NCBI RefSeq assembly: GCF_003054225.1
Contig: NZ_QBKQ01000001.1
Span: 1,302,001 to 1,366,000 of the forward strand
DNA: 64,000 bases
Origin: Christiangramia gaetbulicola
GTDB taxonomy: Bacteria; Bacteroidota; Bacteroidia; Flavobacteriales; Flavobacteriaceae
Direction: 5' to 3'
Under the pieces are notes generated by a model. It ran no database searches and was not told the origin of the DNA. It saw nothing but the letters and a program-made list of their open reading frames with translations. Positions 55,678-64,000 of the stretch are shown one piece after another (positions within the stretch are counted from its first letter, which is position 1; each line of letters begins with the position of its first letter). The translations under genes and the position numbers were made by a program.

Positions 55678-57237
55678 ATGAGCACATTGGTACAAATCAC
55701 GGCTTTGCCACACGAACTGGAGGATCATTATCTTTTGCTGAATAGAGTGGTTCAGAAATCGAAAATCAGGAAGGATGATATCGGGGACTGGCGAATTAGA
55801 AAGCGTTCTATAGATGCCCGAAACAAACCTGTACGGTTCAATCTTCAGGTCGAAATATGGAAATATGGGGAAGAAAAGAAGGTTATCCCACCATTCGTGC
55901 CTCAAGATGTTGCTGAAGCTAAAGAAATTGCCATTATTGGTGCCGGACCTGCTGGTTTATATGCTGCACTTCGTGCTGTCGAAGCCGGACTCAAACCTGT
56001 TGTTTTTGAACGCGGAAAAGATGTTAGAGCCAGAAGGCATGATCTTGCGAAGATCAATAAGGAGCAAATCGTAAATCCTGAATCTAATTATTGCTTTGGT
56101 GAAGGAGGTGCAGGAACTTATTCAGACGGAAAATTGTATACGCGATCTAAGAAACGTGGAAATGTGCTTAAGGCTCTGGAGTGGTTTGTAGAATTTGGTG
56201 CCGATCCCGATATTCTCGTGGATGCGCATCCACATATTGGAACCAATAAATTACCTAAGATCATTACCGCCATGCGTGAAGCGGTGATCGAGGCAGGTGG
56301 AGAAGTTCATTTCAATTCCAAACTCACCGATCTTAAATTAAAGGACAACCATATAGAAAGTATAGAGGTCAATGCTGAAAAGTGGTATTCTTTTGATGAA
56401 GTGATTCTGGCAACAGGGCACTCGGCCAGGGATATTTTTTACCTGCTGCATGGTAAGAATATCAAAATAGAAGCTAAACCTTTTGCTTTGGGTGTTCGCA
56501 TAGAACATCAGCAAAAACTGATAGATAAGATCCAATATCACGGTGATGATCAAAATCCTTATTTGCCTCCGGCTTCCTATAGCCTGGTGGAGCAGATGGA
56601 AGGATTGGGGGTTTATTCTTTTTGTATGTGTCCCGGTGGAATTATCGCGCCTTGTGCTACAGACCAGGAGGAAGTGGTGACCAATGGGTGGAGCCCAAGC
56701 AAGCGGAATAATCCTTATTCTAATTCCGGAATTGTGGTGAGCATTGAGCCATCAGATCTGCCTGATTACAAGCCAGACGATCCTTTTGTTTGTCTTGACT
56801 TCCAGAAATTAGTGGAAAAGAACTGCTGGGAAGCAGCCGGGAAAACTCAGCAGGTTCCGGCTCAGCGTATGAAGGATTTCGTGGAAGGTAGAATTTCAAA
56901 GGATTTCCCTAAAACTTCCTATCAGCCGGGAATCGTAAGTGTAGACCTGAATAAGGTTTTACCAGATCTTATCGCTCGAAGGTTACGTAAGGCATTCGTG
57001 CAATTCGGTAAAAAATTGAAAGGCTATTATACGAACGATGCGGTATTACATGCTCCGGAAAGCAGGACTTCTTCGCCTGTTTTAATACCTCGTGATCCTG
57101 AAACTCTTGAGCATGTGGAGGTAAAAGGTCTTTATCCCTGCGGGGAAGGTGCCGGTTACGCTGGCGGGATCATTTCTGCGGCTATAGATGGTATTAATTG
57201 TGTGGATGCGATCTCGATGAAGTATACTGCACTTTAA
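55678..57237 (+). CDS. FAD-dependent oxidoreductase (COG2509-type)
   Basis: This 519-residue protein has an ~80-residue N-terminal domain followed by a dinucleotide-binding motif (IAIIGAGPAGLYAALRAVEAG, so GxGxxG). It then shows GEGGAGTYSDGKLYTRSKK and, near the C-terminus, GEGAGYAGGIISAAIDG, where FAD closes. The layout is that of the COG2509 putative dehydrogenases, whose substrate is unknown. ATG 55678 is chosen over a TTG three codons upstream. Its C-terminal 280 codons have been copied as a pseudogene at 58776. Confidence 0.9.
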   Translation: MSTLVQITALPHELEDHYLLLNRVVQKSKIRKDDIGDWRIRKRSIDARNKPVRFNLQVEIWKYGEEKKVIPPFVPQDVAEAKEIAIIGAGPAGLYAALRAVEAGLKPVVFERGKDVRARRHDLAKINKEQIVNPESNYCFGEGGAGTYSDGKLYTRSKKRGNVLKALEWFVEFGADPDILVDAHPHIGTNKLPKIITAMREAVIEAGGEVHFNSKLTDLKLKDNHIESIEVNAEKWYSFDEVILATGHSARDIFYLLHGKNIKIEAKPFALGVRIEHQQKLIDKIQYHGDDQNPYLPPASYSLVEQMEGLGVYSFCMCPGGIIAPCATDQEEVVTNGWSPSKRNNPYSNSGIVVSIEPSDLPDYKPDDPFVCLDFQKLVEKNCWEAAGKTQQVPAQRMKDFVEGRISKDFPKTSYQPGIVSVDLNKVLPDLIARRLRKAFVQFGKKLKGYYTNDAVLHAPESRTSSPVLIPRDPETLEHVEVKGLYPCGEGAGYAGGIISAAIDGINCVDAISMKYTAL

Positions 57238-57429
57238 CTGTCCCAATAATTTTTTAGCCTAAATAGTGAGTTTTAGATCATACAAATTTTCGGCAAAAAT
57301 CATAGTATAGATTAAAAATCTATAAATAAGAAAATTCCTCAATTTCTTACATCTTTAAAGACACATTTTCAAGAATTTTGGTTGTTAAAAGATATAATAG
57401 TTCATTTTAACGAAAATAGGACCTGGCGG

Positions 57430-57460
57430 TAAAATTACCTAAATCTAATTAGTAATTTTA
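57430..57460. promoter_or_regulatory. Inverted repeat upstream of lipoprotein 1
   Basis: TAAAATTAC (57430-57438) pairs with GTAATTTTA (57452-57460) around a 13-base loop, just upstream of the GTG/ATG starts of lipoprotein 1. It is absent in front of lipoprotein 2. It may be a regulatory hairpin or chance in AT-rich DNA. Confidence 0.3.
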
Positions 57461-57489
57461 TCGTGAAAAACATTAATAACCAGTTTCTT

Positions 57490-58299
57490 ATGAGAAATTA
57501 TTATTTTTTCACCGTGTTGGTGGGGCTATTATTCTTGGGGTGTACCTTAGATAATGACGAACTGAACTTTAACGAAGATCAAATTCAAACTGCAAATTTA
57601 GATATCAATGATGTTTGTATTCCTTCGATTTATGGAATTGAAAATTCGGGAGTATTATTGGGAAATGTTACTGTAAGCAATTCTGATGATGGTAACATAG
57701 CTAATGTGAAATTCACAGCTGAAACGGGATTTTATATTACAGAAATCAGGTTTATGCATGCTGATGATGAGAATGGACTTCCTATTAATAATGGAGGTGT
57801 AATTCCGGGGAAATTAGAAAAACTGACTTATCCTTATGTTACTGAAGTTGATTTTGAATATGAAGTTTCTAGCTACTTTGTTTTAGCTGCAAGAGTTACT
57901 TTTGTAGACCAGAATGGCCAAAAGTATATAAGTTGGATTGGCCATGAAATGGCCGGAAATAACAGATCAACTTATTTAAGTTATAATGTCTGCATTCCTC
58001 CGCAACATAATCCAGTTTGTGAAGTAAATGCAGGTTACAATAACTCAAGGACATATACTTTTTCTGAAGTGGATGCATTGGTCAATGACGTAGGCGATGT
58101 AGAGCCTCTTTATAAAACATTATTAGATGAGGGAGTAAGCCGAGATGGAACTTTCGCTCCTACAGCAGCGGAATTATTAAGAGCTTTTAATCAAAATCCC
58201 TATCGAGAATTTACAACTGTTTATACTTTAAGGAATGAAGTTGGTGGTGTGGTATGTACAGATTCTACTGAATTAACTATTACAGTTATCCCTGATTAA
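57490..58299 (+). CDS. Lipoprotein 1 of a duplicated pair
   Basis: This 269-residue lipoprotein starts MRNYYFFTVLVGLLFLGC (lipobox LFLGC). An in-frame GTG at 57463 gives 9 extra residues shared with the other copy (KNINNQ); I prefer the ATG because the signal peptide is then normal. The C-terminal ~93 residues (from CEVNAG) are nearly the same as in lipoprotein 2 at 59869, while residues about 35-170 are much more diverged. I recognise no family. It is the copy directly after the oxidoreductase gene. Confidence 0.78.
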   Translation: MRNYYFFTVLVGLLFLGCTLDNDELNFNEDQIQTANLDINDVCIPSIYGIENSGVLLGNVTVSNSDDGNIANVKFTAETGFYITEIRFMHADDENGLPINNGGVIPGKLEKLTYPYVTEVDFEYEVSSYFVLAARVTFVDQNGQKYISWIGHEMAGNNRSTYLSYNVCIPPQHNPVCEVNAGYNNSRTYTFSEVDALVNDVGDVEPLYKTLLDEGVSRDGTFAPTAAELLRAFNQNPYREFTTVYTLRNEVGGVVCTDSTELTITVIPD

Positions 58300-58399
58300 T
58301 TGATATAATATTTTTTTAATGAATTTTATGATTATAGTACTTTTGATCGGCAATTAAAACAACTACCTTATTAGGAAAGGTCTAATGCTCTTGATTTTA

Positions 58400-58775
58400 T
58401 TATTTAATAGGTAGCTTAACTTTAAATCATGTACCCACCAGCCTTGGATCTGTTTGAGTAGGCTGCCTTGAGATCCATTTTATATCTAGGGAAATATAAC
58501 CGAGATTGTGCATCACTTTTCCTTAACATAGTTAGATACCTTAATTTCTAAGTGTGTATTTTTCTGTAACTTTTGGAAAGATCACTACATCAAAAATATC
58601 CCCGTCAACATCAAAGAAAATCCCGAAATACAGATATTTTCCATTGGAAGTTCCCGTTTTTCTGGAATTTACCAGGTTGCCGTAGATCTCAATGTTCTCA
58701 ACTATACGATGCTTTAGAGCCTTTGCTTTTAATGTTCCTTTTAAAGGATCTTTAAGGAGTTTAATATGATTGCAA
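58400..58775 (-). pseudogene. Duplicated 3' end of dnaE, degenerate
   Basis: On the minus strand this matches the last ~125 codons of the dnaE gene at 60842 (IEIYGNLVNSRKTGTSNG is kept exactly), but it has stop codons (after KYTLRN) and small indels. It runs into the oxidoreductase debris at about 58773-58776. It has no start or catalytic core, so it is non-functional. Confidence 0.88.
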
Positions 58776-59612
58776 AGTGGTATTCTTTTGTTGAAGTGAT
58801 CCTGGCAACAGGGCACTCGGCCCGGGATATTTCTTATCTTCTGCATGATAGGAATATTAAGATGAAGCTAAACCTTTTGCTTTGGGTGTTTGTATTGAGC
58901 ATCAGCAAAAACTGATAGATTAGATTCAGTATTACGGTGATAATGAAAATTATTATTTGCCTCCGGCTTTGTATAGTCTGGTGGAGCAGGTTGAAGGATT
59001 AGCTGTTTGCTCTTTTTGTATGTGTTCCGGTGGCATCATCGCTCCTTGTACTACAGATCAGGAGGAAGTGGTGACCAATGACTGGAGACCGAGCAAGCGG
59101 AATGATCCTTATTCTAATTCCGGAATTGTGTGAGCATTGAGCCATCAGATTTTCCTAATTACAAGCCAGACGATCCTTTTGTTTGTCTGGGCTTCCAAAA
59201 ATTAGTGGAAAGAACTGCTGGGAAGCTGACGGGAAAACCCAGAAGGTACCAGCGCAGCGTATGAAGGATTTTGTGAAAGGTAGAATTTCAAAGGATTTTC
59301 CGAAAACTTCCTATCAGTCAGGAATCGTAAGTGTAGATCTGAATAAGGTTTTATTAGATCTTCTCGCTCACAGGTTACAAAAGGCTTTTGTGTAATTCGG
59401 TAAAAAGCTGAAGGGTTATTATACCAATGATGCGGTGCTGCACGCTCCGGAAAGTAGAACTTCATCACCGGTTTTAATACCTGGTGATCATGAAACTCTT
59501 GAGTATGTGCAGGTAAAAGTTCTTTATACCTGTGGGGAAGGTGCTTGTTATGTTGGTGGAATCATTTCTACGGCTATTGATGGTATTAATTGTGTAGATG
59601 CGATTTGGGTAA
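58776..59612 (+). pseudogene. Duplicated 3' end of the FAD oxidoreductase, degenerate
   Basis: Starting AAGTGGTATTCTTTTG, this matches the parent gene from 56381 to about 57220, base for base with many changes. Inactivating changes are AAG to TAG within the LIDKIQ region, loss of one base in GAATTGTGGTGAG (frameshift), and CAA to TAA in FVQFGKK. Short open stretches inside it (such as 59183-59395) are debris. Homology ends near VDAIS at about 59612. Confidence 0.9.
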
Positions 59613-59617
59613 AAGGT

Positions 59618-59868
59618 AATTTTAAAATTTAATAGATCTAAAGGTTAATCTATTTGAGGTATATTTTTTTGGGAAAATAATAACAAACTTTAAGAAATTA
59701 TAAATAAGAAAATTCCGTGTATTCTTACATCTCATTGCTTTGATTTTCAGTTTTTTACGCGGTTGTGACGGTATAATTAAACACCTTAACGAATATCAAT
59801 ATTTCTATTAAAATCGCGCTTTGCTAATTTGTAAATTAATTGTGAAAAACGTTAATAACCAGTGTATT
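59618..59868. other. Duplicated intergenic region upstream of lipoprotein 2
   Basis: This stretch retains words of the parent region 57238-57489 (TATAAATAAGAAAATTCC, TCTTACATCT, and GTGAAAAAC-TTAATAACCAG) amid otherwise diverged DNA. No separate gene is seen; it probably holds the promoter of lipoprotein 2. Confidence 0.6.
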
Positions 59869-60687
59869 ATGAGAAATTATTATTTTATTGCCGCGATTGT
59901 GGGGTTATTATTGATGGGGTGTTCCGTAAATAATGACGAAATGAGCTTTAACAATGATCAAATTAAAACTGTAAATTCAGTTTGGGAAGTTGATGGATGT
60001 GAATCGATGATTTATGAATTTCATAGTTCATTAGGTGAATTTATAATCACTAATGATAATGATAATTTGTATTTAAATTTTTTAGCGAACGATGGATTTT
60101 TAATTTATGATATTAGATGGGAAGCTATGCCTTCTGAAGCAGACTTACCGATTAATGCAAATGGAATTAATTCAAGTCGGCTTGATCAAAGGGACAAATT
60201 TGATTCAGGAATAGCATATCATGGGGAAACGGTTCCTATTTCCGACTTTGGAGTTGATCCTGGTTATGTAATTGTAGCTGCAGAGGTAATACTTAAAAAT
60301 TCCTTAGATCAAAAATTTACTGCCTGGGTTGGTAATGAATCTGATTTTAGAAATGGAAGTAATTATTTGGTTTACGATATTTGTGACCCTAGTAGTGATC
60401 CAATTTGTGAAGCAAATGCGGGTTCTGACAACTCAAGGACATATACTTTTTCTGAAGTGGATGCATTAGTCAATGACCTAGGCGATATAGAGGCTCTTTA
60501 TAAGACATTATTAGATGAGGGAGTTAGCCGAGATGGTACCTTTTCGCCCACAGGACTCGAATTGTTAAGAGCTTTTAACCGAAATCCTTATCGAGGTTTT
60601 ACAACTGTTTATACTGTAAGTAACGATGTCGGGGGTGTGAAATGTACGGATTCGACTGAATTAACTATTACAGTTACCCCTGATTAA
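59869..60687 (+). CDS. Lipoprotein 2 of a duplicated pair
   Basis: This 272-residue lipoprotein (lipobox LLMGC) is the paralog of the gene at 57490. Both ends are strongly conserved: MRNYYF at the start, and the last ~93 residues from CEANAG (SRTYTFSEVDALVND, DEGVSRDGTF, TELTITV). The middle ~120 residues are related but clearly diverged, with several length changes. The function is unknown. It ends at a 50-base palindrome. Confidence 0.8.
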   Translation: MRNYYFIAAIVGLLLMGCSVNNDEMSFNNDQIKTVNSVWEVDGCESMIYEFHSSLGEFIITNDNDNLYLNFLANDGFLIYDIRWEAMPSEADLPINANGINSSRLDQRDKFDSGIAYHGETVPISDFGVDPGYVIVAAEVILKNSLDQKFTAWVGNESDFRNGSNYLVYDICDPSSDPICEANAGSDNSRTYTFSEVDALVNDLGDIEALYKTLLDEGVSRDGTFSPTGLELLRAFNRNPYRGFTTVYTVSNDVGGVKCTDSTELTITVTPD

Positions 60688-60703
60688 TTGATGAAATAAT
60701 TTC

Positions 60704-60753
60704 AATATTTCTAAATAAGGCAACTATTAATAGTTGCCTTATTTAGAAATATT
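60704..60753. terminator. Perfect 50-base palindrome after lipoprotein 2
   Basis: AATATTTCTAAATAAGGCAA-CTATTAATAG-TTGCCTTATTTAGAAATATT is fully self-complementary, and is followed by a T run. It can act as a terminator for lipoprotein 2. It is missing from the equivalent place after lipoprotein 1. Confidence 0.8.
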
Positions 60754-60841
60754 TTTTAAATATATTTTATGATTATAGTATTTTTGATCGGTAATTCAAA
60801 ACAACTTCCTTATTAGGAAAACTCTGATGCTCTTGAATTTA

Positions 60842-63835
60842 TTATTTAATAGTAGCTTGTAGCTTAACTTTAAATCCATTTCCCACCAACCTGGTGTCTG
60901 TTTGGGTAGCCTGCCTGGAGATCCATTTCACATCTAATGAAATATATCCAAGATCATACATTACCTTTCCGAAGCATTTATAGATACCCCGGCTCCTGAG
61001 CGGATATTTTTCAGCGACTTTTGGAAATAGAACCGTGTCAAAAATACCTCCATTTACGTCGTAGAAAGTTCCAAAATACATGTATCTGCCATTAGAGGTT
61101 CCTGTTTTTCTGGAGTTCACAAGATTGCCATAGATCTCGATGTCTTTACCAATATGGTCTTTAAGATCCCTGGCAGTAAGCGTATCTTCCAAGGGATTCT
61201 GTAAAAGTTCAAAATGACTGCAGAGCGGAAATCCCAGTAATTCCATCTGGTCATAAGCCTCTATAAGTTTTGAATACTCAAATTCCGGAAGTTCAAAATC
61301 CCTGTGCTGGGGTTTGAATAGTAAAGCCTGGTTGCTTTTGGGTTTGCTGTTATGAAGTTTAAAATAGGCTTTCCATAATAATTCATGCTTGTCTATTCCC
61401 GTAAACCTAAAGGCATTGATCTTGAGTAAGAGGCTAAGTTGTTCAATTGAAATATGGATGCGGTCTATAAAATCATCCAGGGACTTGAAAGACCCAAAAA
61501 ACTGTCTGTTTTCCAGGATCTGTTGAATGGTTTTAAGCTCAAGTTCTTTAATATATCCAAATCCCAGGTAGATGTCCTTTCCGTAGATCGTATTGGGATG
61601 ATCGCTTTTGTTTATACAGGGAGCATGGATTTTACCTCCACATTTTCGTATCTCCTGGATATAGGTCTGCAGATCATAAAATCCGCCCCCGTTATTTATA
61701 GCCGCCACCATGAATTCCAGAGGAAAATACTTTTTGAGATATAAACTCTGGTAGCTCTCTACCGCATAGGAAGCTGAATGTCCTTTAGGGAAGGCGTAAC
61801 CGGCGAAAGAAGATATTTGTTCCCAGACCTCGCTGGTAAGCTCTTCGCTGTAGCCTCTGTCTTTACAATTCTTTCTGAAGGTCTTTTCGATCTTCTCCAT
61901 CTGTCCTTTGGAGGTTTTCTTTCCGCTCATTCCCCGGCGGAGCACATCGGCATCGTCCAGGTCCAGCCCGGCAAAAATATGGGCTACCTTCATCACATCT
62001 TCCTGGTAGACCATAACACCATAAGTATCTTCCATGATCTTATACATGACGGGATGTGCCTGTTTTCTGAGTTCAGGATCACGATGCCTCTTTATAAATT
62101 CTTCTTTCATCCCAGCGCTGGAAACGCCCGGCCTTATTACCGAGCTGGCCGCGACCAGGTTCATATAATTATCGGTTTGCAGCCTGGTGAGTAGTCCGCG
62201 CATTGCCGGTGATTCTACATAAAAAACTCCCATACAGTCGCCAACCTTTAGAAGATCATTAATGGCTGGATCTTCCTTGAAGGTTTTTATGTTTTCAATG
62301 TCTTCTATTTCCGCATCCGGCTGATTCTGTTTTATGATCTCGATGGCATCAGTGATCTTGGAGAGTCCACGCTGGGCCAGAATATCAAACTTATGGATAC
62401 CTACATCCTCGGCGATGTTCATATCTATCTGGATCGTTTGAAAACCTTTGGGAGGCAGGAATGTACCGGCATAGTTGAAGACCGAATCGTTCAGAATAAG
62501 GATTCCGCCGGAATGAACACTCAGGTAATTAGGGAAACCTTCAATAAGCCTGCTGTACCTGATCACCAGTTTTTCAAGATGATCCAGTTGTTTATATTCA
62601 AAAAATCCCGAAGAAAGCTTATCGATATTTTCTTTAGGCAGACCAAAAACTTTTCCCAGTTCCCGGGCTACCGCTCTGCTTTTAAAAGTCACGTAAGTGC
62701 CCATTAAAGCAGTGTTTTTATAGGTTCTGAAGATATAATCGGTCACATCGTTCCGGTCTTTCCAGGAAAAGTCGATATCAAAATCGGGAGGCGAGCTCCG
62801 GTTAGGATTTATAAATCGTTCGAAATACAGGTCCAGTTCTATAGGGTCTACATTGGTGATGCCCAGAATATATGCAACGATGGAATTTGCCCCGCTGCCA
62901 CGCCCTACAAAAGGATAATTCTTAGAGCGGGCATAATTAACGATGTCGAGATTGATCAAAAAGTATGAAACGAACCCGAGTTTTATAATGGTGTCGAGCT
63001 CTTTCTTTAATCTTAAATACACTTCCTCTTTTGTGTCCGGGTATTTTTCAGGTAGATTCTGATAACATAAATCAATAAGTTTTTTTTCATCTTCTTCCGG
63101 ACTTTCTCCTGCTACCAGTAGATTGCGATTCTGCCCACGGCCAAATTCGAAATCCACCTTACAGGAATCCATAAGGTCTTGAGTATTTTTCAGAATGTGG
63201 GGAAAATCTTCAAATTCTTTTCTGAGTTCGGTTTCCGGGATCATTTGATGAGAAAAAGAACCTTGCTGGGTTTCGGGAAGTTTACTTAGCAGAGTGTTAT
63301 TGTCAATTGCCCGCAGCAGGCGATGCGCGTTATAATCTTTTTTATTTCTGAAACTCACTGTTTGCAGAACCACCAGTTTATCTTCCAGTTTTCTATATGC
63401 CGAAAATTTTAATTTTCTCAGGTTGTCTATAGAAACCCCTATGAATTCATTGCTTCTGAAATCTGTCTTTTTCAGGGCTATTATTTTTTCAAACGGATAG
63501 ATAATAAAACAATCGGGCAGGAGCGGGGCTTCTGTTTCAAATTCTTTTTTTTGATGCAGGTGACTGGAAAGATGTGCATTGAGCTGTCGGAAACCATCAT
63601 TATTCCTGGCGATGCCAATATATTGCTGGGCTGCCCCATTTCTAAAATCGATCCCGACCAGTGTTTTGATATCGGTTTCCTTGTTTATTTTGATGAATTC
63701 CAGGCAGGCCGAGGTATTATTGATGTCGGTTACCGCGAGTCGTTTTACCCCGTTCTTTCGCGCAAGTTCACAGAGTTCCTGTACCGGAAATGTTCCGTAG
63801 CGTAAGGAGTAATATGTGTGACAGTTTAAGTACAA
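60842..63835 (-). CDS. Short DNA polymerase III alpha subunit (DnaE2/ImuC-like)
   Basis: This 997-residue protein is a C-family polymerase: PDFDIDF (about residues 350-356) is the palm motif with two of the catalytic Asp. It has a PHP-like N-terminus, thumb, fingers and OB fold (IEIYGNLVNSRKTG) at the C-terminus. It is shorter than the main flavobacterial DnaE (about 1450 aa) and lacks the tau-binding tail. Two PHP metal residues are replaced (N4 and I38 where His is usual), so the PHP site is likely dead. It resembles the DnaE2/ImuC translesion polymerases; no imuB or lexA lies in the window. The start is TTG at 63835. Confidence 0.85.
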   Translation of the reverse strand: MYLNCHTYYSLRYGTFPVQELCELARKNGVKRLAVTDINNTSACLEFIKINKETDIKTLVGIDFRNGAAQQYIGIARNNDGFRQLNAHLSSHLHQKKEFETEAPLLPDCFIIYPFEKIIALKKTDFRSNEFIGVSIDNLRKLKFSAYRKLEDKLVVLQTVSFRNKKDYNAHRLLRAIDNNTLLSKLPETQQGSFSHQMIPETELRKEFEDFPHILKNTQDLMDSCKVDFEFGRGQNRNLLVAGESPEEDEKKLIDLCYQNLPEKYPDTKEEVYLRLKKELDTIIKLGFVSYFLINLDIVNYARSKNYPFVGRGSGANSIVAYILGITNVDPIELDLYFERFINPNRSSPPDFDIDFSWKDRNDVTDYIFRTYKNTALMGTYVTFKSRAVARELGKVFGLPKENIDKLSSGFFEYKQLDHLEKLVIRYSRLIEGFPNYLSVHSGGILILNDSVFNYAGTFLPPKGFQTIQIDMNIAEDVGIHKFDILAQRGLSKITDAIEIIKQNQPDAEIEDIENIKTFKEDPAINDLLKVGDCMGVFYVESPAMRGLLTRLQTDNYMNLVAASSVIRPGVSSAGMKEEFIKRHRDPELRKQAHPVMYKIMEDTYGVMVYQEDVMKVAHIFAGLDLDDADVLRRGMSGKKTSKGQMEKIEKTFRKNCKDRGYSEELTSEVWEQISSFAGYAFPKGHSASYAVESYQSLYLKKYFPLEFMVAAINNGGGFYDLQTYIQEIRKCGGKIHAPCINKSDHPNTIYGKDIYLGFGYIKELELKTIQQILENRQFFGSFKSLDDFIDRIHISIEQLSLLLKINAFRFTGIDKHELLWKAYFKLHNSKPKSNQALLFKPQHRDFELPEFEYSKLIEAYDQMELLGFPLCSHFELLQNPLEDTLTARDLKDHIGKDIEIYGNLVNSRKTGTSNGRYMYFGTFYDVNGGIFDTVLFPKVAEKYPLRSRGIYKCFGKVMYDLGYISLDVKWISRQATQTDTRLVGNGFKVKLQATIK

Positions 63836-64000
63836 AGTTCAATTATCAATTTTTCATTCTTCATTTTTTACTTTTAATGAGGACGTCTGAAAAATTTTAT
63901 TCCGTCATGCTGAACTTGTTTAACTACGTTGAATCTTCGATTTCAGCATCTGTTGAGATCCTGAAACGAGTTTAGGGTAACGTCTCAGTTTTTTGTCATT
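63836..64000. repeat. Intergenic imperfect palindrome, REP-like
   Basis: From 63903 to 63982 CGTCATGCTGAACTTGTTT faces CTGAAACGAGTTTAGGGTAACG about 60 bases away, forming an imperfect inverted repeat (about 14 of 19 matches). From memory, units like CGTCATGCTGAACTTGTTTCAG are scattered between genes in many Bacteroidetes genomes. The copy here looks diverged. No gene is seen in this end stretch. Confidence 0.5.

Noticed and set aside
58541-58846. 101-aa open frame as an independent gene
   Set aside because: It is a chimera of dnaE tail and antisense oxidoreductase debris, produced by the duplication junction.
59183-59395. 70-aa open frame as an independent gene
   Set aside because: It is a surviving fragment of the oxidoreductase pseudogene between two inactivating changes.
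61778-62194. 138-aa open frame antisense to dnaE
   Set aside because: It overlaps a conserved polymerase core and has no gene-like features.
1-64000. CRISPR arrays, tRNA and rRNA genes
   Set aside because: I saw no regularly spaced repeats, no tRNA-like cloverleaf sequence and no rRNA.
1-64000. Phage defence system, prophage or biosynthetic gene cluster
   Set aside because: No integrase, nuclease/helicase set, capsid or synthase cluster was seen; the CPBP protease and HTH protein are too common to imply one.

Overview
This window looks like a chromosome segment from a marine-type member of the Flavobacteriaceae (Bacteroidetes), possibly Christiangramia/Gramella-like. The genus is an inference from gene content and protein style, not a computed placement. 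The supporting signs are AT-rich intergenic DNA, almost no Shine-Dalgarno sequences, repeated -7 boxes of the form TAnnTTTG, many short secreted lipoproteins, a suf-type Fe-S operon, SDR-type threonine dehydrogenase, DUF2480/DUF3078 proteins and a short second DnaE. No rRNA, tRNA, CRISPR, prophage or transposase was seen.

Layout. 1-7.5 kb: Fe-S cluster assembly (sufC partial, sufD, sufS, then sufE and a DUF59 gene), interrupted by a PLDc_N-like membrane peptide, an M43-type secreted metalloprotease and a small lipoprotein, and followed by DUF2480 and DUF3078 genes. 7.6-16 kb: hflX, secreted proteins, an SDR/M28-peptidase pair, a CBS protein, a small HTH membrane protein, a CPBP protease and small proteins. 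16-19.4 kb: three related lipoproteins around a methyltransferase/monooxygenase pair. 19.6-24 kb: a short ssb, a large M16 peptidase and an HDAC-family hydrolase. 24-32.3 kb: a tandem family of ~800-aa MG2/plug-like secreted proteins next to metG, with duplication scars. 32.4-42.2 kb: YraN, M13 peptidase, threonine dehydrogenase, cold-shock protein, ClC channel and aspS. 42.4-49.6 kb: a MORN-repeat protein and an RND efflux operon (tetR-tolC-MFP-RND). 49.6-55.6 kb: polyprenyl synthase, sucA-sucB and a retropepsin-like protease. 55.7-63.8 kb: an FAD oxidoreductase, two paralogous lipoproteins separated by pseudogene debris, and a short dnaE.

The most notable result is that two unrelated surface-protein loci carry the same kind of footprint. 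In each, a secreted-protein gene has been duplicated in tandem together with pieces of its housekeeping neighbours. Next to metG, a 20-codon metG tail sits between two MG2/plug paralogs, and a third paralog survives only as a C-terminal stub. Next to dnaE, a ~2.4-kb unit was duplicated, leaving a head-to-head fused debris of dnaE tail and oxidoreductase C-terminus between two lipoprotein genes. In both cases the secreted genes stayed open while the housekeeping pieces decayed, which suggests selection for diversified surface proteins.

Most operons end in clear intrinsic terminators, several of them bidirectional between convergent genes. Candidate operators include a tetR inverted repeat, helical-turn-spaced AATGTT repeats upstream of the MORN gene, and a TTTGCGTTAA direct repeat upstream of the M43 protease.
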